Source: a virus | DNA length: 64,000 bases | Reading direction: 5' to 3' (one strand) | Virus record (IMG/VR): IMGVR_UViG_3300029319_007985 | Location: 108,390-172,389 of that record | Shown here: piece after piece, positions 7,790 to 16,824 of the stretch | Layout: the number at the start of each line of letters is the position of its first letter | How positions within the stretch are numbered: the stretch's first letter is position 1 | Notes under the pieces: generated by a model | What the model saw: the letters and a program-made list of their open reading frames with translations, nothing else | Database searches by the model: none | Told to the model about the DNA's origin: nothing | Program-made: the position numbers and the translations under genes

Positions 7790-9292
7790 ATGCGTTTAAA
7801 AGAAATCAATCATCCGGTACAAGCAGACACATACGAAGCAAGTATGGCCCTGAATCAGTTGCTAAAAATAGGGCAACACGCAATCAAACTACACAACCTA
7901 CTTAAAGATGAACAGGAAATGGAGTCTTGGGTGGCCAAGAAGATTGACCTAGCAGGTGACTATGTTAAAAAAGTACACGGTTACATGATGGGTGAAAAAG
8001 CAGGTTTGTATGATGACGCAGGCGAAGGACACATGAGCAAAAGCACATTGTATCACACTGCCAAGTATGCAATACAACTTATGCAGATGATAGACAAAGG
8101 TGATGACCTAGAAGGTTGGGTGCAAAGCAAACTGAATAAGGCCGCTGATTATCTACAGGGTGCGTACAACTATGAAGAATATCAAAAACTATCTCCATAC
8201 AGAGAAGACCTAGACGGATCAACATTTTCAAAACACAAAGAAATTATCAAAAAAAACATAGACGAGATATTGGCCAAAGAAACTGATCTAGATGACACAG
8301 ACACAAAACCAGGCATGATGAGGATCCTTGGCAAAAGAGTTAATGACGTGGAAAAAGAAATGTCAAAAAAAATGCGTAAAGAACCGCCTGTGTTAGACAA
8401 AGACTTTGATGACCAACCGAGATACAAAGGACAAAGAATAGATGTTGGTGAAAAACATGGTGGCGAACACAGCACATCAGGTAGAAGCATGACCAAGGGC
8501 GAAATGAACAAAAGAGAAAAAATTGTTAAAGCAATGAAGAAAGACAAAGCAGGATTCAAGAAAAGATATGGTAAAGATGCAGACGCAGTGATGTATGCCA
8601 CAGCAACCAAACAAGCAATGGGCGAGGACAAGTACGAATTCAGAGGCAATCCTTTTCCTATATTGGGCAAAGCAGAAAGTTATCTAAACTACGGTTCGGA
8701 CATGGCAAAAGCCATCATGAACAACAGTGACAATTTGAAGGCCATGGCACAAACCTACTTGGACAGAGTACCTAGTTTCGTAAACACAGAGATGAAAGAA
8801 ATATTTCCTAAAAACGAAAGCGGTATCATGTACAGAGCGGGTGTTAAAAAATACGGCAAAGCAGGTATGAAAGCCATACAAAGTGCCGCAGGCAAAGGTG
8901 CTAGTCATCAAGAAATAGGTAAAATTAAAGACAAGTATTTGAAAGACGATGAAATCGACGAAGGACTTAAAGACACACTTCAAAAATTGGCGGCCGCTGG
9001 AATAATTGTTGGTACAATGGCCGGTGCTGGATCTATGATTAATGCTTTAGATAATAGTGTGCCTGCAATGAAAGCCATGAATACTGCTTACAAAATGGCA
9101 ACTGATGCAGGTAATGAAGAACTAGCACAAATGATTAAAAATGATATTTCAGCAGTAAAAGTAAGACTAAGTTCAGGCAAAGATTTAAACTTTGTGAAAG
9201 CAATGCAGGACAAATATAGTAAATTCATGCCAACAGAAGGTTTAGCGTATGAGTCAAAACTCGCTGTACTGCTTAATCAACAACTTAAATAA
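7790..9292 (+). CDS. Large multi-module late protein with MRLKEI tag
   Basis: 500 residues. After the tag MRLKEINHP come two related helical repeats (about 20-66 and 87-128), each with a HxLL/QMI core, ESWV or EGWV, and a DYV/DYL segment. Around 225-275 is a KREKIVKAMKK...GFKKRYG...VMYATATKQAM module, and near 350-385 a KYGKAGMKAIQSAAGKGAS module. A hydrophobic stretch follows near 400-416. These modules appear in many marine phage proteins. I infer a packaged virion protein assembled from repeats; no enzyme motif seen. Confidence 0.65.
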   Translation: MRLKEINHPVQADTYEASMALNQLLKIGQHAIKLHNLLKDEQEMESWVAKKIDLAGDYVKKVHGYMMGEKAGLYDDAGEGHMSKSTLYHTAKYAIQLMQMIDKGDDLEGWVQSKLNKAADYLQGAYNYEEYQKLSPYREDLDGSTFSKHKEIIKKNIDEILAKETDLDDTDTKPGMMRILGKRVNDVEKEMSKKMRKEPPVLDKDFDDQPRYKGQRIDVGEKHGGEHSTSGRSMTKGEMNKREKIVKAMKKDKAGFKKRYGKDADAVMYATATKQAMGEDKYEFRGNPFPILGKAESYLNYGSDMAKAIMNNSDNLKAMAQTYLDRVPSFVNTEMKEIFPKNESGIMYRAGVKKYGKAGMKAIQSAAGKGASHQEIGKIKDKYLKDDEIDEGLKDTLQKLAAAGIIVGTMAGAGSMINALDNSVPAMKAMNTAYKMATDAGNEELAQMIKNDISAVKVRLSSGKDLNFVKAMQDKYSKFMPTEGLAYESKLAVLLNQQLK

Positions 9293-9306
9293 AACAGCAA
9301 CACTAC

Positions 9307-9313
9307 TAAATAA
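9307..9313 (+). promoter_or_regulatory. T4-late-type promoter motif (TAAATAA)
   Basis: CTAAATAAAT ends about 5 bases before the ATG at 9319; the match to TATAAATA is good but the final C of the other copies is absent. Confidence 0.45.
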
Positions 9314-9318
9314 ATCAA

Positions 9319-10443
9319 ATGGCAAGTAAAAAACCCAAAAAAGAAAACAGTTTCGCAGACCTAGTCGCTCGTTTGAACGCAATGAGCAACATGACTAAGG
9401 AAGAAGAACGTGCATCTCTTATGGAAGCGGCTAGACAAGAGCCAAGAATATTAGATGACAAAGAAGTTTCACTGGCTGACATCGCAAAACTAGCCGGAAT
9501 AAAAGAGTACCAAGAGGAACCAAAAGTTTCTGCTAAAGCAGAGAAGTTGGTTGAGTCGATCACAAAAGAATCAAGCGCAGAGTCTATAATAACAAAAGCC
9601 ATAAAAGAATCAGATGCAGATGAATCAATTTCAACACAAATTAAAAAAGAGGTTACAGAAGAATCTAAAAGATTAGACAAAATTGCAGAATTGGAAGCGC
9701 AATTGGCAGAATTAAAAGCACAGGAAAAAGAAGAAGCAACACTGGATTCAGATGCTTTCAAAGAAACATTTGTAAATGAAATAACAGAATACGTAAAAGA
9801 AGCAGAAGCAGACAAACTTGCAGAACTATATAATGCTTTTTCAAATAACACAGTTGAAGTTAAGGAAGATTCATTTTTAATTAAAACACCAGAAACGCAA
9901 GAAGTTATAGCAGACGCAGAAAAGGCAGAAGCACCAGCAGAAGAAGAAGTTGTACAGGAAAAGGAACCAGAAGTAGACACTGAACAAGCAACTGACGAGG
10001 CTTCAGGATACCAGGGTTCAGCAGAAGCAAGAAAACACGAAGTGACTTTAGCGGGTGATTTTACTCCAGAAGAGCCGGTGACAGAAAAAGATGCCGAATC
10101 AATTGAAAAAATGTTACAGGACGCAGGTATTCCTGCAGAAGTAAGTCCTACCGATGAAAAATTTGATAGAGTTCAAGTACAAACAATGGCTGACAAAGAT
10201 GCTATTTTAAAAGTTTTAGGTGACATGGTCGAAGAGAACATGGAAGTAGAATACACCGATGACTTATCAGAAGCAAAAAAGAAGCCTGTACCAACTTCTC
10301 CCGAAAAATGGTCCAGAGCAAAGGCCAAAGCAAGATCCAAATTTGATGTTTATCCATCTGCATATGCAAACGCATACGCCGCCAAAGAGTACAAAAAAAT
10401 GGGTGGTGGTTGGAGAATGGGTAAGCCTAAGAAGAAAAAGTAA
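9319..10443 (+). CDS. Acidic helical late protein with basic C-terminal module
   Basis: 374 residues. Residues 1-230 are Glu/Lys/Ala-rich and probably helical or disordered. The region near 235-315 has a small globular part with EKMLQDAGIPAEVSP and DRVQVQTMADKDAILK. The C-terminus has PEKWSRAKAKARSKFDVYPS followed by AYANAYAAKEYKK and GGGW, a module common to marine T4-like phage proteins. The acidic body with basic tail suggests a packaged or scaffolding-like structural role; this is inferred. Confidence 0.65.
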   Translation: MASKKPKKENSFADLVARLNAMSNMTKEEERASLMEAARQEPRILDDKEVSLADIAKLAGIKEYQEEPKVSAKAEKLVESITKESSAESIITKAIKESDADESISTQIKKEVTEESKRLDKIAELEAQLAELKAQEKEEATLDSDAFKETFVNEITEYVKEAEADKLAELYNAFSNNTVEVKEDSFLIKTPETQEVIADAEKAEAPAEEEVVQEKEPEVDTEQATDEASGYQGSAEARKHEVTLAGDFTPEEPVTEKDAESIEKMLQDAGIPAEVSPTDEKFDRVQVQTMADKDAILKVLGDMVEENMEVEYTDDLSEAKKKPVPTSPEKWSRAKAKARSKFDVYPSAYANAYAAKEYKKMGGGWRMGKPKKKK

Positions 10444-10455
10444 TAAGTACGTGTG

Positions 10456-11106
10456 ATGAAAATCACATTAACCCAAAATAAATTTAATCCAAATCCATAT
10501 TACGATCAACGAATAAAAGCAATTCTTTCTGACAACTTTGTTAAAAACTTACCAGGAACAATAGATACCTTTGACCAGAATGGTTTCGATCTTACTAATC
10601 TTGAAAGATTATATGCCAAAAAAATGGACTACAAAATTAAAAAGGTTAGAACAAGCCACTGGGTGTTGAAAGAAGATTGGTTCACTTCCGAGCCAACAGA
10701 CAGAGGTTGCCATATAAATCACGCAGTGATTTTTGAAAGAAAAGGATTTACAGGTGCGGCAAAAGAACAAATGGAAGAATTTGCTGAGAAATGTCCTTTG
10801 GTTCATAAAGTCTTGCAAATAAGACCTAAATGGGGATTGGACTTTTCAATAGACTATGCAGATGCCGAGGGTAACGTGTTTGAAGTGTTACATTGGGAGT
10901 GGGACAGTTTTAATTTTGAAGAAATACAGGAAAAGAAAAAATACATGGATGATTTTTTACAGGCACAAGATTTTGATGAAATGGCTCTACGACTATTGGA
11001 CAAAAAGTCAGAGTGGCACCATTTAGGCTTTTTTGAACAAAGTGATTACAAAACTAATTTTTTTGGTATAGAAAAAGAACGATTTAAGATGGTTCTCTGG
11101 AAATAA
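10456..11106 (+). CDS. Conserved phage protein, unknown
   Basis: 217 residues beginning MKITLTQNKFNPNPY; ATG 10456 follows an AATAAGTAC motif that resembles the late motif. Conserved-looking features include a Trp-rich stretch (HWVLKEDWF, HWEWDSF) and DRGCHINHAVIFERKGF. No catalytic pattern I can name. It lies between two late proteins and is probably expressed with them. Confidence 0.6.
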   Translation: MKITLTQNKFNPNPYYDQRIKAILSDNFVKNLPGTIDTFDQNGFDLTNLERLYAKKMDYKIKKVRTSHWVLKEDWFTSEPTDRGCHINHAVIFERKGFTGAAKEQMEEFAEKCPLVHKVLQIRPKWGLDFSIDYADAEGNVFEVLHWEWDSFNFEEIQEKKKYMDDFLQAQDFDEMALRLLDKKSEWHHLGFFEQSDYKTNFFGIEKERFKMVLWK

Positions 11107-11110
11107 ATAT
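11104..11110 (+). promoter_or_regulatory. T4-late-type promoter motif (TAAATAT)
   Basis: AAATAAATATTGATATG: the motif overlaps the preceding stop codon and ends 4 bases before the ATG at 11115. Confidence 0.5.
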
Positions 11111-11114
11111 TGAT

Positions 11115-11969
11115 ATGACTATACCTTGGAATTTTAAACAATACTATCAGAACCTAGCGCATCTAAAACAAAGAGGACACGTAAGTTCGGGAGAACAGAT
11201 TCAGTCTCCAGTATCAGCAGGTAGCCGAGGACTTGCCAACGTTGAACATTTTGCTGACAAGTCAGTGCAAATGATGGGATCACAAATAGATGAATCTGCT
11301 GATAGAGAATACCAAAATTTAGACAAAGATACTATTGAAAAACTTAGAGAGAAATACCTACCTGATTGGGAATACAAAGATAACAGTTTACAAAAAAGAT
11401 ATAAGTTTGAAGATTACTTCCAGGTAGTGAAGTTTTTGATTGACACAATAAAGCCACAAGAAGAACTAGACCATCATGCAGACTTAGGAGTCTTCTACGA
11501 TGAAGTTTTGGTAAAAATTTACACACACAGAACAAAAGATGTCACTGACTATGATTTTAAGGTCGCACTGCAAATGGATATGATTGCAAAAAAGAAACAT
11601 GGTGCAATAAAACCTGATTATGACTTATCAGCCTTAGTTGATGATTTTGATTTTTGTATAAACTGTGGCGACTTGATACTAAATGAAAGAAAGTACCAAG
11701 GTGGATTGCGTAAATGGTTCAAACAAAAATGGGTGAACATAGCCAAGAAAAAGAAAGGTGGAGGCCATCCTGAGTGTGGTACTTCAGGTTCTAAAAGAGG
11801 TTATGCAAAATGTGTGCCGGCATCAAAGGCACGTTCAATGTCAAAAAAGCAGAAAAAGTCAGCAGTATCAAGAAAAAGAGCCGCACAGCGAAAAGCAGGT
11901 AGAGGTGGTAAAGATACAGGTGGCACTGGTAAAAAGCCAATTAGAGTTTCTACAAAGCCTAAAAAATAA
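11115..11969 (+). CDS. Late protein with C-terminal basic Cys module (DUF5872-like)
   Basis: 284 residues. The body (residues 60-190) is acidic and helical; around 178-190 is FCINCGDLIL with a CxxC. The C-terminal 85 residues are very basic: KWVNIAKKKKGGGHPECG, then YAKCVPASKARSMSKKQ and SAVSRKRAAQRK. This tail matches my memory of the DUF5872-type phage module; that name is from memory and should be tested. Probably a DNA-associated virion protein. Confidence 0.65.
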   Translation: MTIPWNFKQYYQNLAHLKQRGHVSSGEQIQSPVSAGSRGLANVEHFADKSVQMMGSQIDESADREYQNLDKDTIEKLREKYLPDWEYKDNSLQKRYKFEDYFQVVKFLIDTIKPQEELDHHADLGVFYDEVLVKIYTHRTKDVTDYDFKVALQMDMIAKKKHGAIKPDYDLSALVDDFDFCINCGDLILNERKYQGGLRKWFKQKWVNIAKKKKGGGHPECGTSGSKRGYAKCVPASKARSMSKKQKKSAVSRKRAAQRKAGRGGKDTGGTGKKPIRVSTKPKK

Positions 11970-11998
11970 TTGCTTTTACTCCAATCATAAAGTATAAT
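11970..11998 (+). promoter_or_regulatory. Sigma70-type promoter for dsbA-like gene
   Basis: TTGCTT, 17-base spacer, TATAAT. Unlike most promoters here it leaves room for a leader with a strong Shine-Dalgarno (AAAAAGGAG) before ATG 12016. Confidence 0.6.
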
Positions 11999-12015
11999 AG
12001 TAAAAAGGAGAAAAA

Positions 12016-12267
12016 ATGCGAAATTTCAACGAAGCAGAAAAACAAAAACTAATACAAATTATAAACCAAGGTTCACAAGTTCTCGGAGAAGTCGACGATC
12101 TTAAATCAGGATTGAAGGACACTGTAAGGGCACTTGCAGAAGAACTAGAACTTAAACCAGCACTCATCAACAAAGCCATATCGGTTGCACACAAAGACAA
12201 CTACAAGGGTGTGTCAGACGACATGGATCAAGTAGAAGCGATACTAACAGCCGCGGGTAAAATTTAG
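12016..12267 (+). CDS. dsbA: DsbA-like double-stranded DNA-binding protein
   Basis: 83 residues. The sequence LKSGLKDTVRALAEELEL then INKAISVAHKDN resembles T4 DsbA, where a helical segment is followed by an ALYHKDN-type block, and the length is close to T4 DsbA (about 89). T4 DsbA binds double-stranded DNA and has been linked to late transcription. It has its own promoter and a strong RBS, so is probably abundant, and is followed by a membrane protein and the DNA polymerase. Confidence 0.6.
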   Translation: MRNFNEAEKQKLIQIINQGSQVLGEVDDLKSGLKDTVRALAEELELKPALINKAISVAHKDNYKGVSDDMDQVEAILTAAGKI

Positions 12268-12548
12268 TGTATAATTTACTCAAAGAATTTTGGGTAAACA
12301 GTTATAACACAGATAAGACAGCATTTTATCTTGAGATTATATCTGTGGCATTTACCATTGCAGGATCAGTGATATTGACTTTCACTTCTCCTTATCCTAT
12401 AATGGAGTATGTGTTTCCTGTCTATCTGGTAGGATCTTGCACACTGGCCATTGCATGTTGGAGAAGAAGAATAATTTGGACACTGGTTTTGGCAAGTTGG
12501 TTTACTATAATGAATGTGATTGGAAACATTAAAGTATTTTTATTATGA
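12267..12548 (+). CDS. Small multi-pass membrane protein
   Basis: 93 residues, GTG start that overlaps the previous stop. Three hydrophobic segments (about 22-41, 45-63 and 70-90) are separated by short polar turns including WRRR. No family recognised. It is wedged between dsbA-like and the polymerase gene, and its stop overlaps the polymerase ATG. Confidence 0.6.
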   Translation: MYNLLKEFWVNSYNTDKTAFYLEIISVAFTIAGSVILTFTSPYPIMEYVFPVYLVGSCTLAIACWRRRIIWTLVLASWFTIMNVIGNIKVFLL

Positions 12549-15205
12549 GTTATATAGATGCATTCTATAAAAGAGATGAGGACAAAGTCCGTGTAGTTGA
12601 AAGAGACTCCAAAGGACAAAGAAAGTTTGTAGACTACGACGCAAGATATACATTTTACTATCCTGACAGCAGAGGAAAACACAGAAGTATATTTGGAGAA
12701 CAACTGCAAAAAGTACAATGCTCCACTTTCAAGCAATTTATAAAAGAACAAAAAATAAGATCAAATAAAAAATTATACGAACAAGATATAAATCCAGTCT
12801 TTAGGTGCCTGGAAGAAAATTATCTCGGTAAGGAAACTCCAAAATTAAATGTTGTATTTTTCGATATTGAAGTTGACTTCGACCCACAGCGTGGATATTC
12901 TACTACAGATGATCCATTTATGCCAATAACAGCAATAACTTGTTATCTAAGTTGGAGCGATCAATTAGTAACACTTGCGGTTCCGCCAAAGACACTAAAC
13001 ATGTCAGGAGCAAAAATGGCGACAGAACGTTTTGAAAACGTCATGTTGTTTGAAAAAGAAGCGGACATGTTAGACGCATTTTTAACACTGATAGATGATG
13101 CGGACATTTTGAGTGGATGGAACTCGGAAGGTTATGATATTCCATACACTGTTGGTAGGATACAAAAAACATTGAGTAGCGACGACACAAGAAGACTATG
13201 CTTCTGGGGTGAAAAGCCAAAGCGTAGGACATTTGAGAAATATGGCAGAGAGCAACTAAGTTATGACCTGATAGGAAGAGTGCATTTGGATCTGCTAGAA
13301 CTTTACAGAAAATACACATATGAAGAAAGACATTCGTACAGACTAGATGCAATAGGTGAACACGAACTTGGCGAAAAAAAGACAGTGTATGAAGGATCTT
13401 TGGACAACCTATATAATAATGACTTTGGTTTGTTTATAGAATACAATAGACAAGACTGTGCTCTACTTGCCAAACTGGAAAAAAAATTAAAATTTATTGA
13501 ACTTGCAAACGAAATAGCACACCAAAATACCGTGTTATTACAGACTACGATGGGGGCAGTCGCAGTGACTGAACAAGCAATCGTGAATGAAGCACACAGA
13601 AGAGGCATGATTGTGCCTGGAAGAGTCAAACGTGCCGAAGGAGAATCTGTCACGGCGGCTGGTGCATACGTGGCCACGCCCAAGAAAGGTTTACATAATT
13701 GGATAGGTAGTTGCGATATCAACAGTCTATATCCAAGTGTAATTAGAGCATTGAACATGGGACCAGAATCAATTGTTGGACAGATACGCCCTGTTATCAC
13801 GTCTGCGGAAATAAATCGTGCAAGGCACCAGAAAAAGTCATTTGCGGCGGCTTGGGATAATCAATTTGGCACTTGGGAATATCAAGCAGTAATGAAACAA
13901 GATAAAGGCACTGAAATAATAGTTGACTGGGAAGATGGCACAAGTGTGAAAATGAGTGCAGGGCAACTACACGAACTTGTGTTTGAGAGTAATAATCAAT
14001 GGATGTTGAGTGCAAACGGAACTATTTTCACGTATGAATTTGAAGCAATCATCCCTGGACTACTTAAAAGATGGTATGCTGAAAGAAAAGAAATGCAACG
14101 TAAGATGCATGAGTGCGGTGATAATGAAATAGAAAAAGAGTTTTGGGACAAAAGGCAACTAGTCAAAAAAATTAATTTAAACAGTTTGTATGGAGCAATC
14201 TTAAATCCAGGTTGCAGATTCTTCGACATAAGGATTGGACAGTCAGTAACACTAACTGGTAGATGTATCACAAAACACATGGGCGCAAAAGTAAATGAAG
14301 TAATAACTGGCGACTATGATCATAAAGGTGATTCAGTAATTTACGGCGACACAGATTCAGTTTACTTTAGTGCTTACAAACCGCTACAGAATGAAATAAC
14401 GTCTGGAAAAGTGCCATGGCAAAAAGAAAACATAATAAATTTATATGATAAAATTGCTGACGAAGTCAATAACTCCTTTACACAATACATGACCAAAGCA
14501 TTTCACTGTCCAAAAACTAGAGGCGAGGTAATAAAAGCAGGACGTGAATTAGTTGCTAGTAAAGGATTGTTTATTACAAAGAAAAGATATGCAGTGTTGT
14601 ACTTCGACAAGGAGGGAGAACGTCAAGATATAGCCGGCTCGCCAGGAAAAATGAAGGCAATGGGACTTGATCTTAAAAGATCTGACACTCCTGTTTTTGT
14701 ACAAAACTTTCTAAGTGAGTTGTTGATGATGGTTTTGACTAACAAAACTGAAGAAGAAGTCCTAAAAAGAATATCTGAATTTAGGTCAGAGTTCAAAGCA
14801 AGGCCAGGTTGGGAAAAAGGATCACCAAAAAGAGCAAACAACGTTACAGAATATCTTGCAAAAGAAACTAAACAAGGGAGAGCCAACATGCCAGGGCACG
14901 TAAGAGCAAGTATAAACTGGAATAGATGTAGAGAAATGTACAGCGACAAATATTCTCTTCCTATAACGGATGGAGCAAAAGTGATTGTGTGTAAATTGAA
15001 AAACAATCCATTAGGCTACACTTCAATAGCCTATCCAGTTGACGAGATGAGAATACCCGACTGGTTCAAAGAAATGCCATTTGATGCTGAAGCAATGGAA
15101 TCTACAATACTAGATCAAAAAATAGACAATCTTATCGGGGTGCTTAATTGGGACGTACAAAGCACAGAGACCACAAACACATTCAACAAACTATTCCAAT
15201 TTTAA
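12545..15205 (+). CDS. 43: Family B DNA polymerase (T4 gp43-like)
   Basis: 886 residues, close to T4 gp43 (898). Proofreading exonuclease motifs: FFDIEVDF near 105-112, GWNSEGYDIPY near 195 and RQDCALL near 302. Polymerase motifs: DINSLYPS (motif A) near 391, KKINLNSLYG (motif B) near 541, YGDTDSVY (motif C) near 600, and TKKRYAVLYF near 678. All catalytic aspartates are present. It replicates the phage genome with the clamp encoded at 16087. The start overlaps the membrane protein upstream. Confidence 0.97.
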   Translation: MSYIDAFYKRDEDKVRVVERDSKGQRKFVDYDARYTFYYPDSRGKHRSIFGEQLQKVQCSTFKQFIKEQKIRSNKKLYEQDINPVFRCLEENYLGKETPKLNVVFFDIEVDFDPQRGYSTTDDPFMPITAITCYLSWSDQLVTLAVPPKTLNMSGAKMATERFENVMLFEKEADMLDAFLTLIDDADILSGWNSEGYDIPYTVGRIQKTLSSDDTRRLCFWGEKPKRRTFEKYGREQLSYDLIGRVHLDLLELYRKYTYEERHSYRLDAIGEHELGEKKTVYEGSLDNLYNNDFGLFIEYNRQDCALLAKLEKKLKFIELANEIAHQNTVLLQTTMGAVAVTEQAIVNEAHRRGMIVPGRVKRAEGESVTAAGAYVATPKKGLHNWIGSCDINSLYPSVIRALNMGPESIVGQIRPVITSAEINRARHQKKSFAAAWDNQFGTWEYQAVMKQDKGTEIIVDWEDGTSVKMSAGQLHELVFESNNQWMLSANGTIFTYEFEAIIPGLLKRWYAERKEMQRKMHECGDNEIEKEFWDKRQLVKKINLNSLYGAILNPGCRFFDIRIGQSVTLTGRCITKHMGAKVNEVITGDYDHKGDSVIYGDTDSVYFSAYKPLQNEITSGKVPWQKENIINLYDKIADEVNNSFTQYMTKAFHCPKTRGEVIKAGRELVASKGLFITKKRYAVLYFDKEGERQDIAGSPGKMKAMGLDLKRSDTPVFVQNFLSELLMMVLTNKTEEEVLKRISEFRSEFKARPGWEKGSPKRANNVTEYLAKETKQGRANMPGHVRASINWNRCREMYSDKYSLPITDGAKVIVCKLKNNPLGYTSIAYPVDEMRIPDWFKEMPFDAEAMESTILDQKIDNLIGVLNWDVQSTETTNTFNKLFQF

Positions 15206-15209
15206 ATAC
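15203..15209 (+). promoter_or_regulatory. T4-late-type promoter motif (TAAATAC)
   Basis: TTTTAAATAC overlaps the polymerase stop codon and ends 3 bases before the ATG at 15213. Confidence 0.45.
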
Positions 15210-15212
15210 AAG

Positions 15213-16040
15213 ATGCTTAGTATAGAAGAGATAAAACTAACAATATCTGCTCTCAAAAAATTACGAGATACAAAAAATTGGGAAGATTGCATTGACAGTT
15301 ACTTAAAAAAATTAGAAGAACTGGCCAGACGTGTTGACGCATACAACGACGATCAAATCCAACAATTGGATAAGACAAAAGATTGGTATCAGCAAGAGTT
15401 AGATTGGACACATAATAGAAAAAAACACTTGTACGACGAGTTGCTTGACAAGATGATCGAATCAAAAATATTTCAGTTTGCGAAAGCAGGCAAAACAGCC
15501 AACATGCAAAACTCTTTGGAAATAGGACCAGGGTATGGTAGGTACAGTAAAATGTTTTTGTCTTGGAGGCTGAACTATTTTCTAGACTTATTGCCAACAT
15601 GTGAAACTAAAATTAAGAAAAAATTTCACCCACCTCATCACAAATATATTAAATTTTATACGACACTACGTTGTGACTGTTCTCCAATACCAACCAACAG
15701 TTGTAATTTTGTTTTTTCCTGGAACACCTTTACTTTCTTTACACAAAAACACATCAATGAATACCTAGGAGACATGAAAAGGGTAATGTTACCAGGCGGA
15801 TATGCTCTTATACATTATGCCAACTGTGAATATGATAAAGACTTGCACGAGGCAAAGCGTGGTTATTGGAACTTCAATACTAAAACAGACATGCACAAAA
15901 TGATCCAATCACATGGTTATGACATCATAGAAAGCGATCAATTTAAACAAGGCGCCAATTATGTTATCTTCAAAAAACTTGGTAATCTAAATCCTGTGCT
16001 TTATCAAGTTTTAGAAATGCCGCTAGATAAAGAAAAATAA
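15213..16040 (+). CDS. Class I SAM-dependent methyltransferase
   Basis: 275 residues. The N-terminal 90 residues are helical and charged, perhaps coiled coil. The Rossmann motif I is EIGPGYGRYS (103-112); CDCSPIPTNSCNFVFSW lies in the motif III/IV position and PGGYALIHY after it is typical of motif VI of class I methyltransferases. The substrate is unknown (small molecule, sugar or nucleotide). It sits between polymerase and clamp genes but has a late-type motif in front of its start. Confidence 0.8.
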   Translation: MLSIEEIKLTISALKKLRDTKNWEDCIDSYLKKLEELARRVDAYNDDQIQQLDKTKDWYQQELDWTHNRKKHLYDELLDKMIESKIFQFAKAGKTANMQNSLEIGPGYGRYSKMFLSWRLNYFLDLLPTCETKIKKKFHPPHHKYIKFYTTLRCDCSPIPTNSCNFVFSWNTFTFFTQKHINEYLGDMKRVMLPGGYALIHYANCEYDKDLHEAKRGYWNFNTKTDMHKMIQSHGYDIIESDQFKQGANYVIFKKLGNLNPVLYQVLEMPLDKEK

Positions 16041-16048
16041 TTTAACAG

Positions 16049-16077
16049 TTGATTCTGATCTAAATATTTTATATAAT
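16049..16077 (+). promoter_or_regulatory. Sigma70-type promoter for sliding clamp
   Basis: TTGATT, 17-base spacer, TATAAT. The ATG at 16087 is 9 bases after the -10 box, so the predicted leader is only a few bases and contains no Shine-Dalgarno. Confidence 0.6.
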
Positions 16078-16086
16078 AATTGTATT

Positions 16087-16824
16087 ATGATAGATATCTT
16101 GAAAGACATTGTCAAGCACACGCATGGACTTGGATTCCTCGATCTTGTTAAAATTACTGGTACCAGTGATTCAACTGCTATTGATTCAATGGCAGAGGAC
16201 AGATCAGTTATCCTGCAAGGATCTTTTCACAAACCACAATCAGGTATGATAGGAACTTTTGGTATGCCTCAGTTGAATAAACTAGATATACATTTAAAAT
16301 GTCCGGAATACAAAGATAAGGCAAACATATCCGTAATGACTGGAACCAGAAATGGTGCAGAAACACCAACAGGTATACACTTTGAAAATGAAAAAGGTGA
16401 TTTCAAGAATGATTATAGATTTATGAATGCCGAGATTATTAACGAAAAACTTAAAACTGTAAAATTTAAAGGTGTTAAGTGGGACGTTGAGATCGAGCCT
16501 ACAGTGGCAAGTGTACAAAGATTCAACTTTCAATCAGTAGCAAACACAGAACACAATTCTTTTGTTGTAAGAACAGAGGATGGTAACCTGATATTCACTT
16601 TTGGTGATCAATCATCACATGGTGGTGAATTTGTATTTGCAAAAGACGTGAAAGGAACTCTTAATAAAGGATGGAGTTGGCCGGTAGCACAGGTATTACA
16701 GATATTGAAACTTTCTGATTCTGCAAAAGTAACACTACATTTTTCCAATGAAGGAGCAATGCAGGTTACAGTAGACTCAGGACTAGGCAAATATCAGTAT
16801 ATTATTCCAGCGCAGGCGCAGTAA
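16087..16824 (+). CDS. 45: DNA polymerase sliding clamp (T4 gp45-like)
   Basis: 245 residues, near the 228 of T4 gp45. It shows the gp45-type pattern of two similar beta/alpha halves: KDIVKHTHGLGFLDLVKITG at the start, then SFHKPQSGMIGTFGMPQLNKL and, in the second half, SVANTEHNSFVVRTEDGNL and STVTLHF-like strands. It encircles DNA and tethers gp43, and in T4 also activates late transcription. It is followed directly by the DpdA-like gene (TAATG overlap). Confidence 0.88.
   Translation: MIDILKDIVKHTHGLGFLDLVKITGTSDSTAIDSMAEDRSVILQGSFHKPQSGMIGTFGMPQLNKLDIHLKCPEYKDKANISVMTGTRNGAETPTGIHFENEKGDFKNDYRFMNAEIINEKLKTVKFKGVKWDVEIEPTVASVQRFNFQSVANTEHNSFVVRTEDGNLIFTFGDQSSHGGEFVFAKDVKGTLNKGWSWPVAQVLQILKLSDSAKVTLHFSNEGAMQVTVDSGLGKYQYIIPAQAQ

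Noticed and set aside
8182-8670. 162-codon antisense frame over the 7790 gene
   Set aside because: Lies wholly inside a clearly coding plus-strand gene and has no plausible start signal.
9315-9980. Long antisense reading frame opposite the acidic late protein (221 codons)
   Set aside because: It is a Ser-rich mirror of a Glu/Lys/Ala-rich coding strand, with no RBS or conserved motif; a shadow frame.
13303-13800. 165-codon antisense frame over the DNA polymerase
   Set aside because: Polymerase motifs on the plus strand are intact; the reverse frame has no recognisable features.
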